Of a DNA stretch of 64,000 bases, positions 24,333 through 37,153 are shown one piece after another. The position numbers were made by a program, and so were the translations under genes. Source of the DNA: Oenanthe sinensis (taxonomy: Eukaryota; Streptophyta; Magnoliopsida; Apiales; Apiaceae); assembly GCA_028671895.1 (NCBI GenBank), contig JAPMAC010000221.1:2976001-3040000 (forward strand), read 5' to 3'. Under the pieces are notes generated by a model. That model did not search any database and was not told the origin of the DNA. It was given only the letters and a program-made list of their open reading frames with translations. Position 1 is the stretch's first letter. Each line of letters begins with the position of its first letter.

Positions 24333-25092
24333 TTATTGCATGATATTTTAAATTATATATTTAAGTTTAAGAAACCTTGTAAATATACTGTATATATTCC
24401 TTAAAAGATATAAAAAACAAACAAATAAAATGAAAAAGAAAACTCAAAATGATTTTTCTTAATTTTTTACAGTTTTATTTATTTAGCATCTATACTGTAA
24501 ATATATTTTATATTATGGTTGTTTTCAACTTTTGGTATCATTAGTTATATATATAAATATGTATAGTTTTATTTGTTTTACAACTTGACATACTTATTTT
24601 TATTTTTATATATAAAAATATGCTGTTTATTCACGTCTCTTTTGAGAAGTAGGAAAGATCTATGAGCTTGATAATCCAATAGTTTCTAATAGTGAGATCC
24701 TAATAATTGCCATCAATCTCTATCCAAGATCTTAGAACCAAACACACAAACACTATCACATCCATCTCTCTAACAATTAAACAAAATACCTAATTGTTCA
24801 GAATGAGGGAGTCAATGACTTGATTGCATTTGATAAGGTTGGTGATGTGAGTGAACCAACAGCTCTGTCTCTGGAAAGGTGATTCACATATATAAACTGA
24901 GACAACTGTTAGCTCATATGTGTTCTCTCAAAAGGATAAAGACTTGAAAAAGGCAAAACTGTTACTAGGTTCATTCTCTCAACAGAATGAGACTATTGAA
25001 TTCAGCCTGTCAGCCAAGGCTACCAGCAAAGAGTTAATTTCATCTGACATTTTTCAAGAAACCACAAATATTGTCTTATTTTTGGGGACTAA
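24333..25092 (+). pseudogene. 3' spacer and env-like remnant of element D
   Basis: 24333-24795 is AT-rich and non-coding. From about 24800 short coding echoes of the env-like ORF in E appear (GDVSEPTALS near 24845), then a ~150-bp stretch that is open but unrecognised. The whole block is matched in reverse by 27598-28383 in element C. It ends abruptly at the start of the C LTR. Confidence 0.6.
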
Positions 25093-26493
25093 TGTTGGTC
25101 CCTAATATTGTAGAAGGGGGGTTGGATACAATATCTATATTTAATCGCAGAATTTGGATTCAAAAATATTACTTTAATTTCTTGTGAAATATTAATTTTA
25201 ATGAAATACTGTTCAAGTAGAAGATATAATTTTTAACTTGAAAGGTATTACAAAATTAATATGATGAAAACTGTATATAATTGATAAAGTATTCTAGAAC
25301 GATTTTGACATGAATTGTTCAGGTTTAACAATTATATTCCAAACTAGCACATAAATCTGTAAATATTACAATGCAGACAAATTTTTGAATTTGAACTGTT
25401 TTCAATCAACTGAAATAATGAATCCAAAACCTCATATTTATAGAGGTTTAGGCTAGTAAGACATTTGAATAAAATTTATTTAAAAAATCAGAAAGACTTT
25501 TTAAATATGCCTATAAGACTTTTTAAAGCTGCTGGGCAACACATTTTTCGGTCGGTAAGTCTTTTGAAAGACTTATTCTGCTCGGTAAGAATTTTGAAAA
25601 TTCTTGCCGAGACAGGTGGGTAGGACCTTTTAAAAAGGTCTTGTTGACTAAATTTGGTAAGACATTTTAAAAGGCTTATAGAATTTTCGGCAAGACTTTC
25701 TTAAAACAGCAGCTCGATAAGACTTTCTGAAAGGTTTTCCTGAATGAGTTCGGTAAGACTTTTCAAATGTCTTACCGATATAATTCGGTAAGACTTTTAA
25801 TATTTATGTAGCAAGACTTTCGTTAAATATTAATTTAAATACTCTTTTTAACTTAATTAATTCTATCAATTTTTAATTAAATAATTTATAATTTAAATTA
25901 ATTCAAGGTGAATTAATTTAGGTAGATAAATTAAATAATTAATTATCTTTTGATAGTACAATTAATTTAGTTTATACACTACACAACCATTGTAGATTTG
26001 ACTTGAGTCTTCATGTCTTCTATCTTCTGTCTTATGTCTTTTGTGAAAATCACTTGAGCTATGTGAAAACTATTTATTAATCTAGTTGACACACAAATGT
26101 ACTATCTGGTTCATTTGTGTCATACTAAATAAATATTCTTCACCTTTTAACTTTAATAGTTGTGATCTTCTATCTTGTTCTTGCTTCTTGCTTTGTCTTC
26201 AATATTTCTTTTCTTGGAATCTTTTTATAGTAGGCACTTGGAATCTTCTGTATCTTCTGAACTCTTCTGAAATATTGCTTCTCTATTTTTCTCCGATGCT
26301 TGAACATAATAATGAACTTCTTCCGGTGTAGAGCAGCAACTTTATTAAAATTCTTCTGACAATCTGATTCTTTGTGTCTAGTTGACTTTCTTTGTCCTGA
26401 TTCCTTCTTCAGTATTTATTACTCACTTCACTTTCTTAGCTGAGTTGATTTGTCATCTACTTTTTATAAATAAAACTGGTCATATGACTTTCA
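25093..26493 (-). repeat. 3' LTR of element C
   Basis: It runs TGTTGGTCCCTAATATTG... to ...CATATGACTTTCA and is followed on the right by ATCTCCCCCTATTTATTG, the polypurine tract read from the other strand. It carries its own motif array (25446-25830) next to an AT-rich block (25840-25980), mirroring the D LTR in reverse order. Confidence 0.9.
25446..25830 (-). repeat. TCGGTAAGACTTTT motif array in the C LTR
   Basis: About 15 degenerate units are written here on the plus strand. Several form inverted pairs: TCGGTAAGAC at 25750-25759 with GTCTTACCGA at 25769-25778 (perfect 10-bp stem), and 25582-25595 with 25597-25610 (14-bp stem, one G-T pair). The motif differs by one base from the TCGGTATGAC of D and E. 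Confidence 0.85.
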
Positions 26494-26993
26494 ATCTCCC
26501 CCTATTTATTGTTAAACATTTAACATACAAATTCCTAGAGGATAATTCAAATAGCAACTAAGAAATAAATATGACACTTAATAATTGTAAATAATAAATT
26601 GTTTTCTAGATCATATAACACATTTCCAGATTTCTTGAGTACCTAAAATGAAAGATATTTGTTACTGTAGTACTGAACATATTATACAAGTTGTATTATC
26701 TTCTTTTTTCAGATTCATCACTACTCCCCCTTAGGATAGCAGGGATGATGTCTTGTTCTCTTCTTACCACTTCTCATATATTTTTCCTTCTGTCTTCACA
26801 TCTCTCCTAAGGTAGAATCATTTTCCTCTTTAGTGAATTATCAAACTTTTCTTGTTCAAGAATTGAGTAATCCTCTTTTATCAGAAAAGGTCTTTGTTCA
26901 ACACTTCTCCTTTTTGGATCTTGTTCAACGCTTAACATTTCTCCCCCTTAGTTGAGTAATCCTCTTCAGAAGAAATTTTCTCCCCCTTAGGTG
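26494..26993 (-). other. Polypurine tract and 3' untranslated region of element C
   Basis: The tract next to the LTR (26494-26511) is repeated in similar form at 26723-26734, 26941-26950 and 26980-26990 (all CTCCCCCTTAG on plus, hence CTAAGGGGGAG in the sense strand). No gene is seen between them. Confidence 0.6.
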
Positions 26994-27905
26994 AGTAACA
27001 TTAGAAACCTATAACAGGGAATTGGGAATAGGATTTGGTAATTGTGCTAATGTATAATTTTACTCTATGTTTCTCATAAGTGTTTCGCTTATATACTCTC
27101 TAAGTGTTTCACTCATAGAATATATATTTTCACTCTTTCTCACTTGTGTTTCACTCTTTTCTCACATCACTATTTCTCTTTCTCAATTCGGATCACATAG
27201 CCTTTTGTACCTGCAAGAAAGATCACCATAGCCCCTTCAAGAGAGGTCATTGGTGGTGCAATGGGGTTTCATAAATCCCAGTCCTCAATTGAATTTATTA
27301 AAATATTTGATTTTAAAAATTGAATTTCTTCAGGAATAGATTCAATGAGTTGCTGATCATCTAAGATGTTCTATTCCATTAGGAATCCAGATATGTTCCA
27401 TCTAGGGAGGGAGACAAAGATCTATAATGTAGCACATGATCCAAGTTTCCTCTTGACGCCTGTGAAGGCATGTTGATTCAGTAAGAATCATCAATCATCC
27501 TTCATTCCTTGATATGGAAGTTTAGAATAATTGCTACCATTAATTCATCCTTCTTGTGACATTTTAGTCCCAAATTTCTCCTTAAGTTGTTCGTCCCTTG
27601 TTGGTCCCTAAAAATAAGACAATATTTGTGGTTTCTTGAAAAATGTCAGATGAAATTAACTTTTTACTGGTAGCCTTGGCTGACAGGATGAATTCAATAG
27701 ACTCACTATGTTGAGAGAATTAACCTAGTAACAGTTTTGCCTTTTTCAAGTCTGTATCCTTTTTAGAGAACACATATGAGCTAACAGTTGTTTCAGTTTA
27801 TATATGTGAATCACCTTTCTGGAGACAGAGTTGTTGGTTCACTCACATCACCAACCTTATCAAATGCAATCAAGGCATTGACTCCCTCATTCTGAACAAA
27901 TAGGT
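26994..27905 (-). pseudogene. Env-like ORF remnant of element C
   Basis: No long frame survives. Three patches match the env-like region of E in the same order: a CACTCTTTCTCACTTGTG block (27134) like E at 54890-54990; GACGCCTGTGAAGGC (27455) like E at 55058; and a patch near 27830-27870 corresponding to the VSEPTALS codons (E near 55625, D near 24845). From this I infer a decayed copy of the same ORF, with deletions. Confidence 0.5.
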
Positions 27906-28380
27906 ATTCTGTTTAATGGTTAGAGAGATGGATGTGATAGTGTTTGTGTGTTTGGTTCTAAGATCTTTGTTAGAGATTGATGCCAATGATTAAGATCTTA
28001 CTATTAGAAACTATTAGATTATCAAGCTCATAGATCTTTCCTACTTCTCAAAAGAGACGCGAAATTATCAGCACATTATATAAAAAATAAAAATAAAATA
28101 ACTAAAAACAAGTATGCCAAGTTGTAAAACAAATAAAACTATACACACATATTTATTTATAACTAATGATACCAAAAGTTGAAAATAACAATAATATAAA
28201 ATATATTTACAGTAAGATGCTAATAAAATAAAACTGTACAAAAATAAGGAAAATCTTTTTGATTTTTTTTTCATTTTGCTTGTTTGTTTTTGATATCTTT
28301 TAAGGAAAATATAATTCATTTTTACAAGGATTGCTTAAACTTAAATATGCAATTTAAAATATCATGCAATAATCAGTTCA
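27906..28380 (-). other. Pol-env spacer of element C
   Basis: Non-coding and AT-rich. It matches 24340-24800 of D in reverse orientation, at roughly 85-90% by eye, so the two form arms of an inverted repeat. It contains TTACAGTAAGATGCTAATAA-type words but no motif array. Confidence 0.6.
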
Positions 28381-28737
28381 TGTTCAACATCCCTAATTCA
28401 CTGACCAACTTAGAGAAAGTGGATTCATTAAGTGATTTCGTGAAGATGTCAGCAATTTGATCTTCTGTGGGGACAAAATGTAACACCACAGTTCCATTCG
28501 TGACATGCTCTCGGATGAAATGATATCTTATGTCTATGTGCTTGGTTCTTAAATGTTGTACATGATTATTGGAAATTGCTATGGCACTTGTGTTATCGCA
28601 AAATATTGGAATTTTAGATAGCGCAAGTCCATAATCATTCAGCTGATTCCTTATCCATAAAAACTATGCACAACTACCTACCACAATGTATTCTGCTTCG
28701 ATTATCGAGGTAGATACTGAAGGGTTTCAGGCATGAA
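28381..28737 (-). pseudogene. RNase H end of element C pol (3' of insertion B)
   Basis: Reading leftwards: AEYIVVGS, then NQLNDYGLALSKIP, TSAIAISNN, KHIDIRYHFIREHV, and the terminal KLVSELGMLNMN with stop. It joins to 37154-37652 once B and one copy of GATAC are removed. Nonsense codons are present. It ends at the B target duplication 28733-28737. Confidence 0.85.
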
Positions 28738-30320
28738 AACGCAGCGGATATAATGTAAAACAATAAAAAAAATAAAACCCTATCGCAGGATCCATGTATA
28801 AGTTTGGATGATTATGGTGAAGAAGTCTGTACCTTAAAAAAGCTTTCCATATGCTGTTTAATGGAGGTCCAGAAAAGATGAATCACAACAGTCCTTTGTT
28901 GTAAAGATCTGCTCACCAAAGAAGTCCACACGAACACCCGATCGTCCTACGATCACCGGAGTCGCTACTAGCCGAATTACTTGCCTCTCTCTCTCTCTCT
29001 CTTTCTCTAGCCTCTCTTGATGTTGAACAGCTAGGGTTTTTCTCTAGAAACAAAATCTAATGATTAACCGTAATACTATACATCATTATGTATATATAGG
29101 GGATAGAGGAATTTTGGGCCTGACCCAAATCCATGTGGTTTCCAAAACCCATTATGATTTTGGGTTATTACTATTATTAAATCTGAATTCCAATATAATT
29201 AATCAAGTCCCACTTAATTAATTCAATGATTAAATTCGAATTAATATTAATTCTTATTAAATCTGAATTCTAATATAATTAATCAAGTCCCATTTAATTA
29301 ATTCAATAATTAAATTTGAATTAATAATAATAATATATCTAAATTCGTAATTTAAATAAACCTCCGTTTTGACGTTCTTTATGTGTGACCCTTTAGGTTA
29401 TTATTACGTTGGTAATAATTTTAATATCCAATAATAAAATTATAAACAATGAGTGGCATCTAGTAATACATCATTACTACCTAAGTAACAATATTAATTG
29501 GTGATTCAATTAAACCTTTCGTGAATAATGTGCAATGTAATATAATCCCTTTAACCTTATATTATAGATCAAACTCGAGGCATGTATAGTGTCATCCTCT
29601 TCAACGTTTAATCTCGGTTTCCTTGATCAATGAGTAGACTATTTAAACAAATCAATATTAGAGCATGACCATGCATTTCATAGTCTCACTCAATCAAGAG
29701 ACCAATAATATCACTCCTAAAATCGTAGGGTTAAATCCTATATCTATCATTCATATTCCTCATACGATTCATAGCATACCCAATGTCCACCTTTATCATT
29801 ACCCGGTTAAAAGTAACTTTGAGTGTAATCAAAGTATATTAATTCTCGTATAGAAATATAATGATTTCGATTCAGAGGATCATTACATCATTATCACTAT
29901 GAGATTTCTTATGACACTTATTAACATGTAGAATCTCACGACGGGTCTTTCCAGTGTCATGTATTGATATATACACTTATGTTCTTGACTTTTGTATCAC
30001 CATACCTATGACCAATGAGAGGTGGTTATCTGTCAACAAATATACTAGTCTTATCACATTATTATTGTCCTTAAATAATAATAATACTTGACTAAAGAAT
30101 TTTAGGAATAAAATACTATTCATATAATCTCATTTTTAAGTCACATACTTAAAGATATATATTACATATTAATATTCCAAGGACATTTATTATTCTTTCA
30201 ATTTATAGCACGGTAAATAAAGACATAATAAATATTAATTAAATAATCACATAAAACATAATCCTCAAATGTTTTCAATAAAACATTAAAAGTATTGTCT
30301 GTAGGACACCAATACTAACA
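28738..30320 (-). repeat. 3' LTR of element B
   Basis: TGAAGGGTTTCAGG...AATACTAACA, followed by ATCTCCCACTTGTAC, the polypurine tract read in reverse. It matches A's LTR and B's other LTR throughout, including the CT run near 28985 and the minus-strand TATA near 29090. Confidence 0.93.
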
Positions 30321-30334
30321 ATCTCCCACTTGTA

Positions 30335-33300
30335 CTAGAGCCAATCTCTCATGTATCTAATACCCATGGAACTAGTATGACCTTTATGCTTTTGCTGCGA
30401 CAAAGCCTTGGTCAGTGGGTCTGCAATGTTATCATTTGTATGCACTTTACATATATGTATATCCCCTCGATTATTAATCTCATTAATTAGGTAATATCTC
30501 CTAAGTACATCGCCAAACAGCCTCCTTGGCTGCTTCACAAGCATCAATATACTCAGGCTCTATTGTAGAATCAACAACTGCTGTGAACCATTTCAGCATA
30601 TAACATCTCCATTTAGACAAAACACAAATCCAGACTGTGAAATCGAATCATCATTGTCTGTCTGGAAACTAGCGTCGGTGTAACCTTTTACGACCAGCTT
30701 ATCTTCTCCTCCATATACCAAGAATTGATCTTTAGTCATCTTCAAGTACTTAAGAATATTCTTGACTGCTGTCTAGTGACCTTTACTTGGATTAGACTGG
30801 TATCTACTCGTCATGCTCAAAGCATACGAGACATCAGGACGAGTACATATCATTGCATACATTATGGAACCAATTGTTGAAGCATATGGAACATTACTCA
30901 TACGGTCCTTATCATCCAATGATTTAGGACTGTTATCTTTTGAGATCGATATCCCATGAGACATATGGATAAATCCCTTTTTAGCATTTTGCATCCCAAA
31001 TCGATGCAAAACTTTATCAATGTATGTACTCTGACTTAGGCCGATCATTCTTCTTGATCTATCTCTATAGATCTTGATACCTATAATATAGGTCACTTTG
31101 CCTAAGTCTTTCATTTAGAAATTCTTACTCAACCAAGTTTTAACAGCCTGTAAAGAAGGAATGTCATTCCCTATTATTATTATATCATCAACATATTATA
31201 CTAGGAATGCCACATTGCTCGCACTTACCTTCTTGTAAACACATGATTCATCTTCATTTTGAATAAACCCAAACTCTTTGACAATTTTATCAAAACGAAT
31301 GTTCCATCTCCTTGAGGCTTGTTTCAATCCATAAATGGATCGACGCAGCTTGCATACCTTCCCAGCATTCTTTGGATCAACAAAACCTTTAGGCTGTGTC
31401 ATATAAACATCCACATCTTCTTCAAGGCTCCCATTTAAGAAAGCGATTTTGACATCCATTTGCCAGATTTCATAGACATGGTAAGCAGCTATAGCAAGCA
31501 AAATCCTGAAGAACTTGACCATAGCCACTGGTGAAAAGGTTTCATCATAGTCAATACCATGAATTTTCTTGAAACCTTTTGCCACCAATCGTGCTTTATA
31601 GGTCTGTACATTACCATCCATGTCGGTCTTCTTTTTGAAAACCCACTTGCACCCTATAGGTTTTACCCCTTCAGGTGGATCAACCAAAGTCCATACTTGA
31701 TTAGTATACATGGATTCCATCTCAGATTTCATGGCATCCTGCCATCTCTTATATTATGGAGTGTTCATAGCGTCTTGGGACGTGAGAGGATCATCTTCAT
31801 CAACAAGCATCACATCACCATCTTGATTCAAGAGAAATATATAATATCTCTCGGGCTCATGGCGAATCCTACCATACCTACGAACAAACTGTGTTTCCTG
31901 AGCAGTATTGTTTTCTTGTACATTCTGCTCAGGTTCCTCTATTGGTTCAATGTTATTATCTGGGTCTCGAATTTCATCAAGATCTATTATCCTCCCACTG
32001 TCATTCTTAGACAGCATTTCTCTTTCAAGGAACACTGCAGTTTGAGTAACAAACACTTTGTTCTCTGAAAGATTATAGAAAGAATAACCCTTTGTTTCAA
32101 TTGGGTATCCCACAAAATTACATTTTTCTAATTTAGGTCCTAGCTTGTCAGAAGTTAGACATTTCGCAAAAGCCTCACATCCCCAAATTTTCATAAATGA
32201 CATGCTATGACGTTTCTCAGTCCATATCTCATATGGAGTCTTCTAAACCATTTTAGTAGGAACTCGGTTAAGTGTATAAGCAGCCGTCTCCAGGGCGTAG
32301 CCCCAAAAACTAATTGGAAGATTTGCATGACTCATCATCGATCGTACCATGTCCAAGAAAGTACGATTCCTCCTTTCAGAAACTCCATTCCATTGTGGTG
32401 TACCGTGAGGAGTGAGTTGTGATATAATACCACACTCTTTTAATAAACTCTTAAATTCATGGCTTAAGTATTCACCTCCACGATCAGATCGTAGAGTCTT
32501 AATACTTCCACCAGTTTGTTTTTCTACTTCAGCTTTGTATTCTTTAAACTTTTCAAAAGAATCGGATTTGTTCTTCATAAGATACACATATCCATATCTA
32601 CTGAAATCAATAGTAAACGTGATAAAGTAGTAAAATCCACCTCTTGCCATAGTACGCAGAGGAACACATACATCACTATGTATAATTTATAATCGTTCAG
32701 TGGCCCTTTCACCTTGTCTAGTAAAAGGAGCTTTAGTCATTTTTCCAATGAGACAAGGTTCGCATGTTTCGTATGATTCAAAGTAAAACTTATCCAAGTA
32801 TCCATCCTTATGTAACTTGGAAATGCGCTTCTAATTTATTTGGCCTAAACGACAGTGCTAGAGGTATATTTGATTTGAGTCATTAGATTTAAGACATTTG
32901 TTATTCACATTATAGATAGGAGTGTCTAAATCAAGAACATATAAACCATTAAATAAACTTGCAACCCCATAGGTAACATTATTCAAAGAAAAAGAACAAC
33001 TATTGTTCTGTATTGAAAATGCAAAACCTTTCTTGTCCAAACAAGAAACCGAAATAATGTTTCTGCAAATTGCAGACACGTAAAAATAGTTCTCAAGTTC
33101 TAAAAAAAGCCCAGTGAGCAATGATAAATAATAAGTCCCTACAGCTAAGGCAACAACCTTTGCTCCATTGCCAACTCGTAGGTAGTCCCCTCCCTTTACC
33201 AAAGTCCTACTCCTTTACAGCTCCTGCACATTTATACAAATGTGAGAACCACATCCAGTATCCAATACCCATAATGTAGAAGTAGACAAATTGACCTTTA

Positions 33301-34174
33301 TAACATAAATACCTGAATCAGAAGGTTCACCGGCCTTCTTCTTCTTCAGATCCTCCAAATAAGCATGACAATTTCTCTTCTAATGACCTAGTTTACCACA
33401 TTAGTGACAATCACCCTTTGTAACAACACCCTTAGGCTTGAAAGCCTGTTTTGGATTGGTCTTTGGCTTGGGACTAGAAGCAGATCCAATCTTCTTCTTT
33501 CCCTTCCATTTGCCTTTCCTTTTAGCCTTACCTTTGTTGTCTACCATCAACATGGCAGCATGTTCAGCCTTTTTCATGTTGGTTTCAGCAGTTCGTAACA
33601 TGACCAACAATTCAGTGGGTGTTTTGTCTATCTCATTCATATTGTAGTTCATAACAAAATGAGTATAGTTGTTGTTCAAAGATTGCAAGATCAAGTCAAT
33701 CTGAGCTTCCGGACCAATCGATAAACCCAAAGTATCAAGATACTCAATATAACCTATCATCTATAGAACATGTGATTGAACAGGTTCACGCTCTCCCTGT
33801 TTATAAGCATACAGTGCTTTGCTCGTGTCGAACCTTTCTTGAAGAGCCTGTCCCTGAAACATTCTTTGAAGGTGTTCAATCATCTCATAAGCATCCATAT
33901 GCTCATGTTGTTTTTGAAGCTCAGCACTCATGATTGCCAGCATGAGACACACAACATCATTCGCACCATCAATACACTTTTGATAAGCATTTTACGGAAC
34001 ACGAGTTGCATTCTCAGCAGGAGGAGCAGGTGAAGGAATTTTAATGATGTGAAGCTTCCGCTCCTGCCTGAGAACAATCCTCAAATTCCTATACCTATTA
34101 AGGAAGTTAGTTCCTATCAGCTTGTCCTTCTCAAGGGTTGCTCTCACAGAGAAGTTATTTTTGTTATTTGCCAT
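30335..34174 (-). pseudogene. Gag-pol polyprotein of element B, frame kept but full of stops
   Basis: The ATG at 34174 starts MANNKNNFSVRATLEKDKL. All recognisable blocks down to the TAG at 30335-30337 lie in one frame over ~1,280 codons, except for a local shift and deletion in RNase H. In order: gag; a zinc knuckle with its second position and its Trp changed to stops (33370-33410); protease WVLDTGCGSH (about codon 301); the GAG-pre-integrase; integrase with IHSDVC, LRSDRGGEY and GVSERRNR (about codons 500-600); RT with YVDD kept (about codon 994, a stop immediately before it); RNase H missing the stretch between KEAVW and RRYYL; and the ADPLTKALSQQKH tail. At least a dozen nonsense codons are seen, so it cannot make a full product. 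Confidence 0.92.
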
Positions 34175-35554
34175 TAAATATCTACAATGTTTAAAATTCA
34201 TATTAATTAGTTGCAGAACTTTAATTATGTTCAAGTGATTATCATATACATTCATAATATATATCTCCCACTATTTTTATCAAATTAATAGCCCTAACTA
34301 TTAATTCGGAAATCATTTCATTAAATCTTTCTAGTGATCCAAGATCCATATTTCATCCATGTTTTAAGATAGCATTGACTAATACACCCAAAACACGACT
34401 ATTTAGGTAGACAACATTAGTCAATTATATCAAATATAACTCTCGGATAGTTTGGTGGAACAACACTTTGTACACAATTATCCAATAAATCTCACCAAAC
34501 TCTATGCCTCTAAACCCATAATCCTATTGTGATGATTTAGTTAAGTTAGACCCAATGTTTTATCAAACTAAGTCACTTACTTATCACGTCTTCCCATGAT
34601 TGATAAAAGCACATTGCTTTGGCAAACCCACTCCTTTTCAATCTAGATCTTAACGAGTATTAAACATTGGAAGGCATCCGATTAACTTAATATGTATTTA
34701 GGGATTTTAATGTTTATATAAACGATCATGATCCCACCATAATGAGATTCTCAATTTTTCCTTGATCAAATAATCCATTTCAATATCCGTCAATGGTTCA
34801 ATTTCCAGATCGTCGGAGAAGTCACAAGCGGCCTCACTATGGTGGTTTCAAATACTACACTATTACATGTCTTTATCTTTTTCATTGCTCCATCATCTGG
34901 ATTTCCTCCTAGCTTCCTTGCTTCAAGTCTCCATCGAACAATTACATTGAATAATAAATAAATCTATTCTAATAAAATTACAAGAAGAACTCGAGTTACA
35001 TTCGAGATTAACAATTACAATGAATAAATGACATGCAAGTCGTATTTAGAAACCAAAACTATAAAACAAAACCACTATCATATGGGTCTTTAGGCCATAA
35101 CATCCAACATGTTATCACATAACAATGTAATATATCTTAGATTATATAAACATATCATATAATCATATATAATAAATTTCAAAATTTCAGAAAATCAAAT
35201 AAATTTTAGAAAATAATAAATCACCGTTTCTCAGTGATACGATTTCAGTCACAAAACACATATCGTTTGTAAAAATCGGACACTGAACACAGATTTCAGA
35301 AAATCTACCGAAACCGTTTCAGAATTCGTATCGAATACGATTCCCATAACAAGAACAAACATGTATTATATATATACAACAATACACACAATCATCTTAT
35401 GATTATATAACACATGAATATCATATATTCAAAATCATATAAAACATATATATCAACATATAGTCATGGCATATCATATATATGTTTACATACATCGAAA
35501 AACTGTTAAACACATAACCAAATCATCCCATTATACACATAGCTATGATTCCAT
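34175..35554 (-). other. Long untranslated leader of element B with degenerate PBS
   Basis: 1.38 kb without a gene, AT-rich, with TATATATGT-type runs at 35355-35480. Next to the 5' LTR, 35541-35553 reads in reverse TGGAATCATAGC, the initiator tRNA-Met site with two or three changes. This fixes the 5' LTR boundary at 35555. Confidence 0.7.
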
Positions 35555-37153
35555 TGAAGGGTTTCGGGCATGAAAATGCATTGGATATAACATAAAACAA
35601 TAAAAAAAAAATGAAATCATATCGCAGGATCAATGTATAACTTTGGATGATTATGGTGAAGAAGTATGTACCTGAACAAAGCTTTCCGTATACTATTTAA
35701 TGGAGGTCCAGAAAAGATGAATCACTGCAGCCCTTTGTTGCATAGATCTGCTCTCCAAAGAACTCCACACGAATGCCCGATTGTCCTACGATCACCGGAG
35801 TCGATACAAGCCGAATTGCTTGCCTCTCTCTCTCTCTCTTTCTCTAGCCTCTCTTGATGTGGAGTAGTTATGGTTTTTCTCTAAAACGAAATCTGATGAT
35901 TAACCCTAATACTATACATCATTATGTATATATAGGGGAGAGAGAGATTTTGGGACTAACTCTAGTCCATGTGGTTTTCAAAACCCATTATGATTTTGGG
36001 TTATTATTATTATTAAATCTAAATTCTAATATAATTAATCAAATCCCACTTAATTAATTCAATGATTAAATTCGAATTAATAATAATTCTTATTGAATCC
36101 GAATTCTAATATAATTAATCAAGTCCCACTTAATTAATTCAATAATTAAATTCGAATTAATAATAATAATATATCTAAATTCGTATTTTAAATAAACCTC
36201 CATTTTGACATTCTTTATGTGTGACCCTTTAGGTTATTATTACATTGGCAATAATTTTAATATCCATTAATAAAATTATAAACAATGAGTGGCATCTAGT
36301 AATACATCATTGCGACCCAAGTAACAATAATAATTGGTGATTCAATTAAACCTTTCCTGAATAATGTGCAATGTAATATAACCCATTTAACCTTATATTA
36401 TAGATCAAACTCGAGGCATGTATAGTGTCATCCTCTTCAACGTTTAATCTCATTTTCCTTGATCAATGAGTAGACTATTTAAACAAATCAATATTTGAGC
36501 ATGACCATGCATTTCATAGTCTCACTCAATCAAGGGGCCAATAATATCACTCTTAAAATCGGAGGGTTAAATTATATATCTATCATTCATATTCCTCATA
36601 TGATTCATAGCATACCCAATGTCCACCTTTATTATTACCTGGTTAAAGGTAACTTTGAGTGTAATCAAAGTATATTAATTCTCGTATAGAAATATAATGA
36701 TTTCAAGTCAGAGGATCATTACATCATTATCACTCTGAGATTTCTTATGACACTTATTAACATGTAGAATCTCATGACGGGTCTTTCCAGTGTCATGTAT
36801 TGATGCATACACTTATGTTCTTGACTTTAGTATCACCATACCTATGACCAATGAGATGTGGTCATCTGTCAACATACTAGTCTTATTGCATTATTATTGT
36901 CCTTAAAAAATAATAATACTTGACTAGGGAATTTTAGGAATAAAATAATATTCATATAATCTCATTTTTAAGTCACATACTTAAAGATATATATTACGTA
37001 TTAATATTTCAAGGACATTTATTATTTCTTTCAATTTATAACGCAATAAATAAAGACATAATAAATATTAATTAAATAAATACATAAAACATAATCCTTA
37101 ATTATTTTCAATAAAACATTAAAAGTATTGTCTCTAGGACACCAATACTAACA
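35555..37153 (-). repeat. 5' LTR of element B
   Basis: TGAAGGGTTTCGGG...AATACTAACA. A minus-strand TATA box lies at 35925-35935, followed downstream by a GA-repeat leader (CT run at 35823-35839). The next base begins the second GATAC. Confidence 0.93.

Larger units (their letters stand above)
17106..25092 (+). mobile_element. Element D: SIRE/Maximus copia, plus strand, 3' end lost
   Basis: It has a 5' LTR (17106-18445), PBS, gag, pol, a spacer and the first bit of an env-like region, all reading rightwards and all decayed. At 25092/25093 it meets the LTR of element C, which reads the other way. The 3' LTR of D is not seen and would lie beyond C if the nest were intact. Coding remnants match E and I more closely than F, so D, E and I form one subfamily. 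Confidence 0.9.
28738..37153 (-). mobile_element. Element B: full-length TAR/Angela-like copia with target duplication
   Basis: 8,416 bp, both LTRs (28738-30320 and 35555-37153), degenerate PBS, one decayed polyprotein frame (30335-34174) and a long leader. GATAC flanks both ends (28733-28737 and 37154-37158). The LTRs differ visibly at several per cent, including scattered small indels, so this insertion is much older than G. It landed in the RNase H region of element C. Confidence 0.95.
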
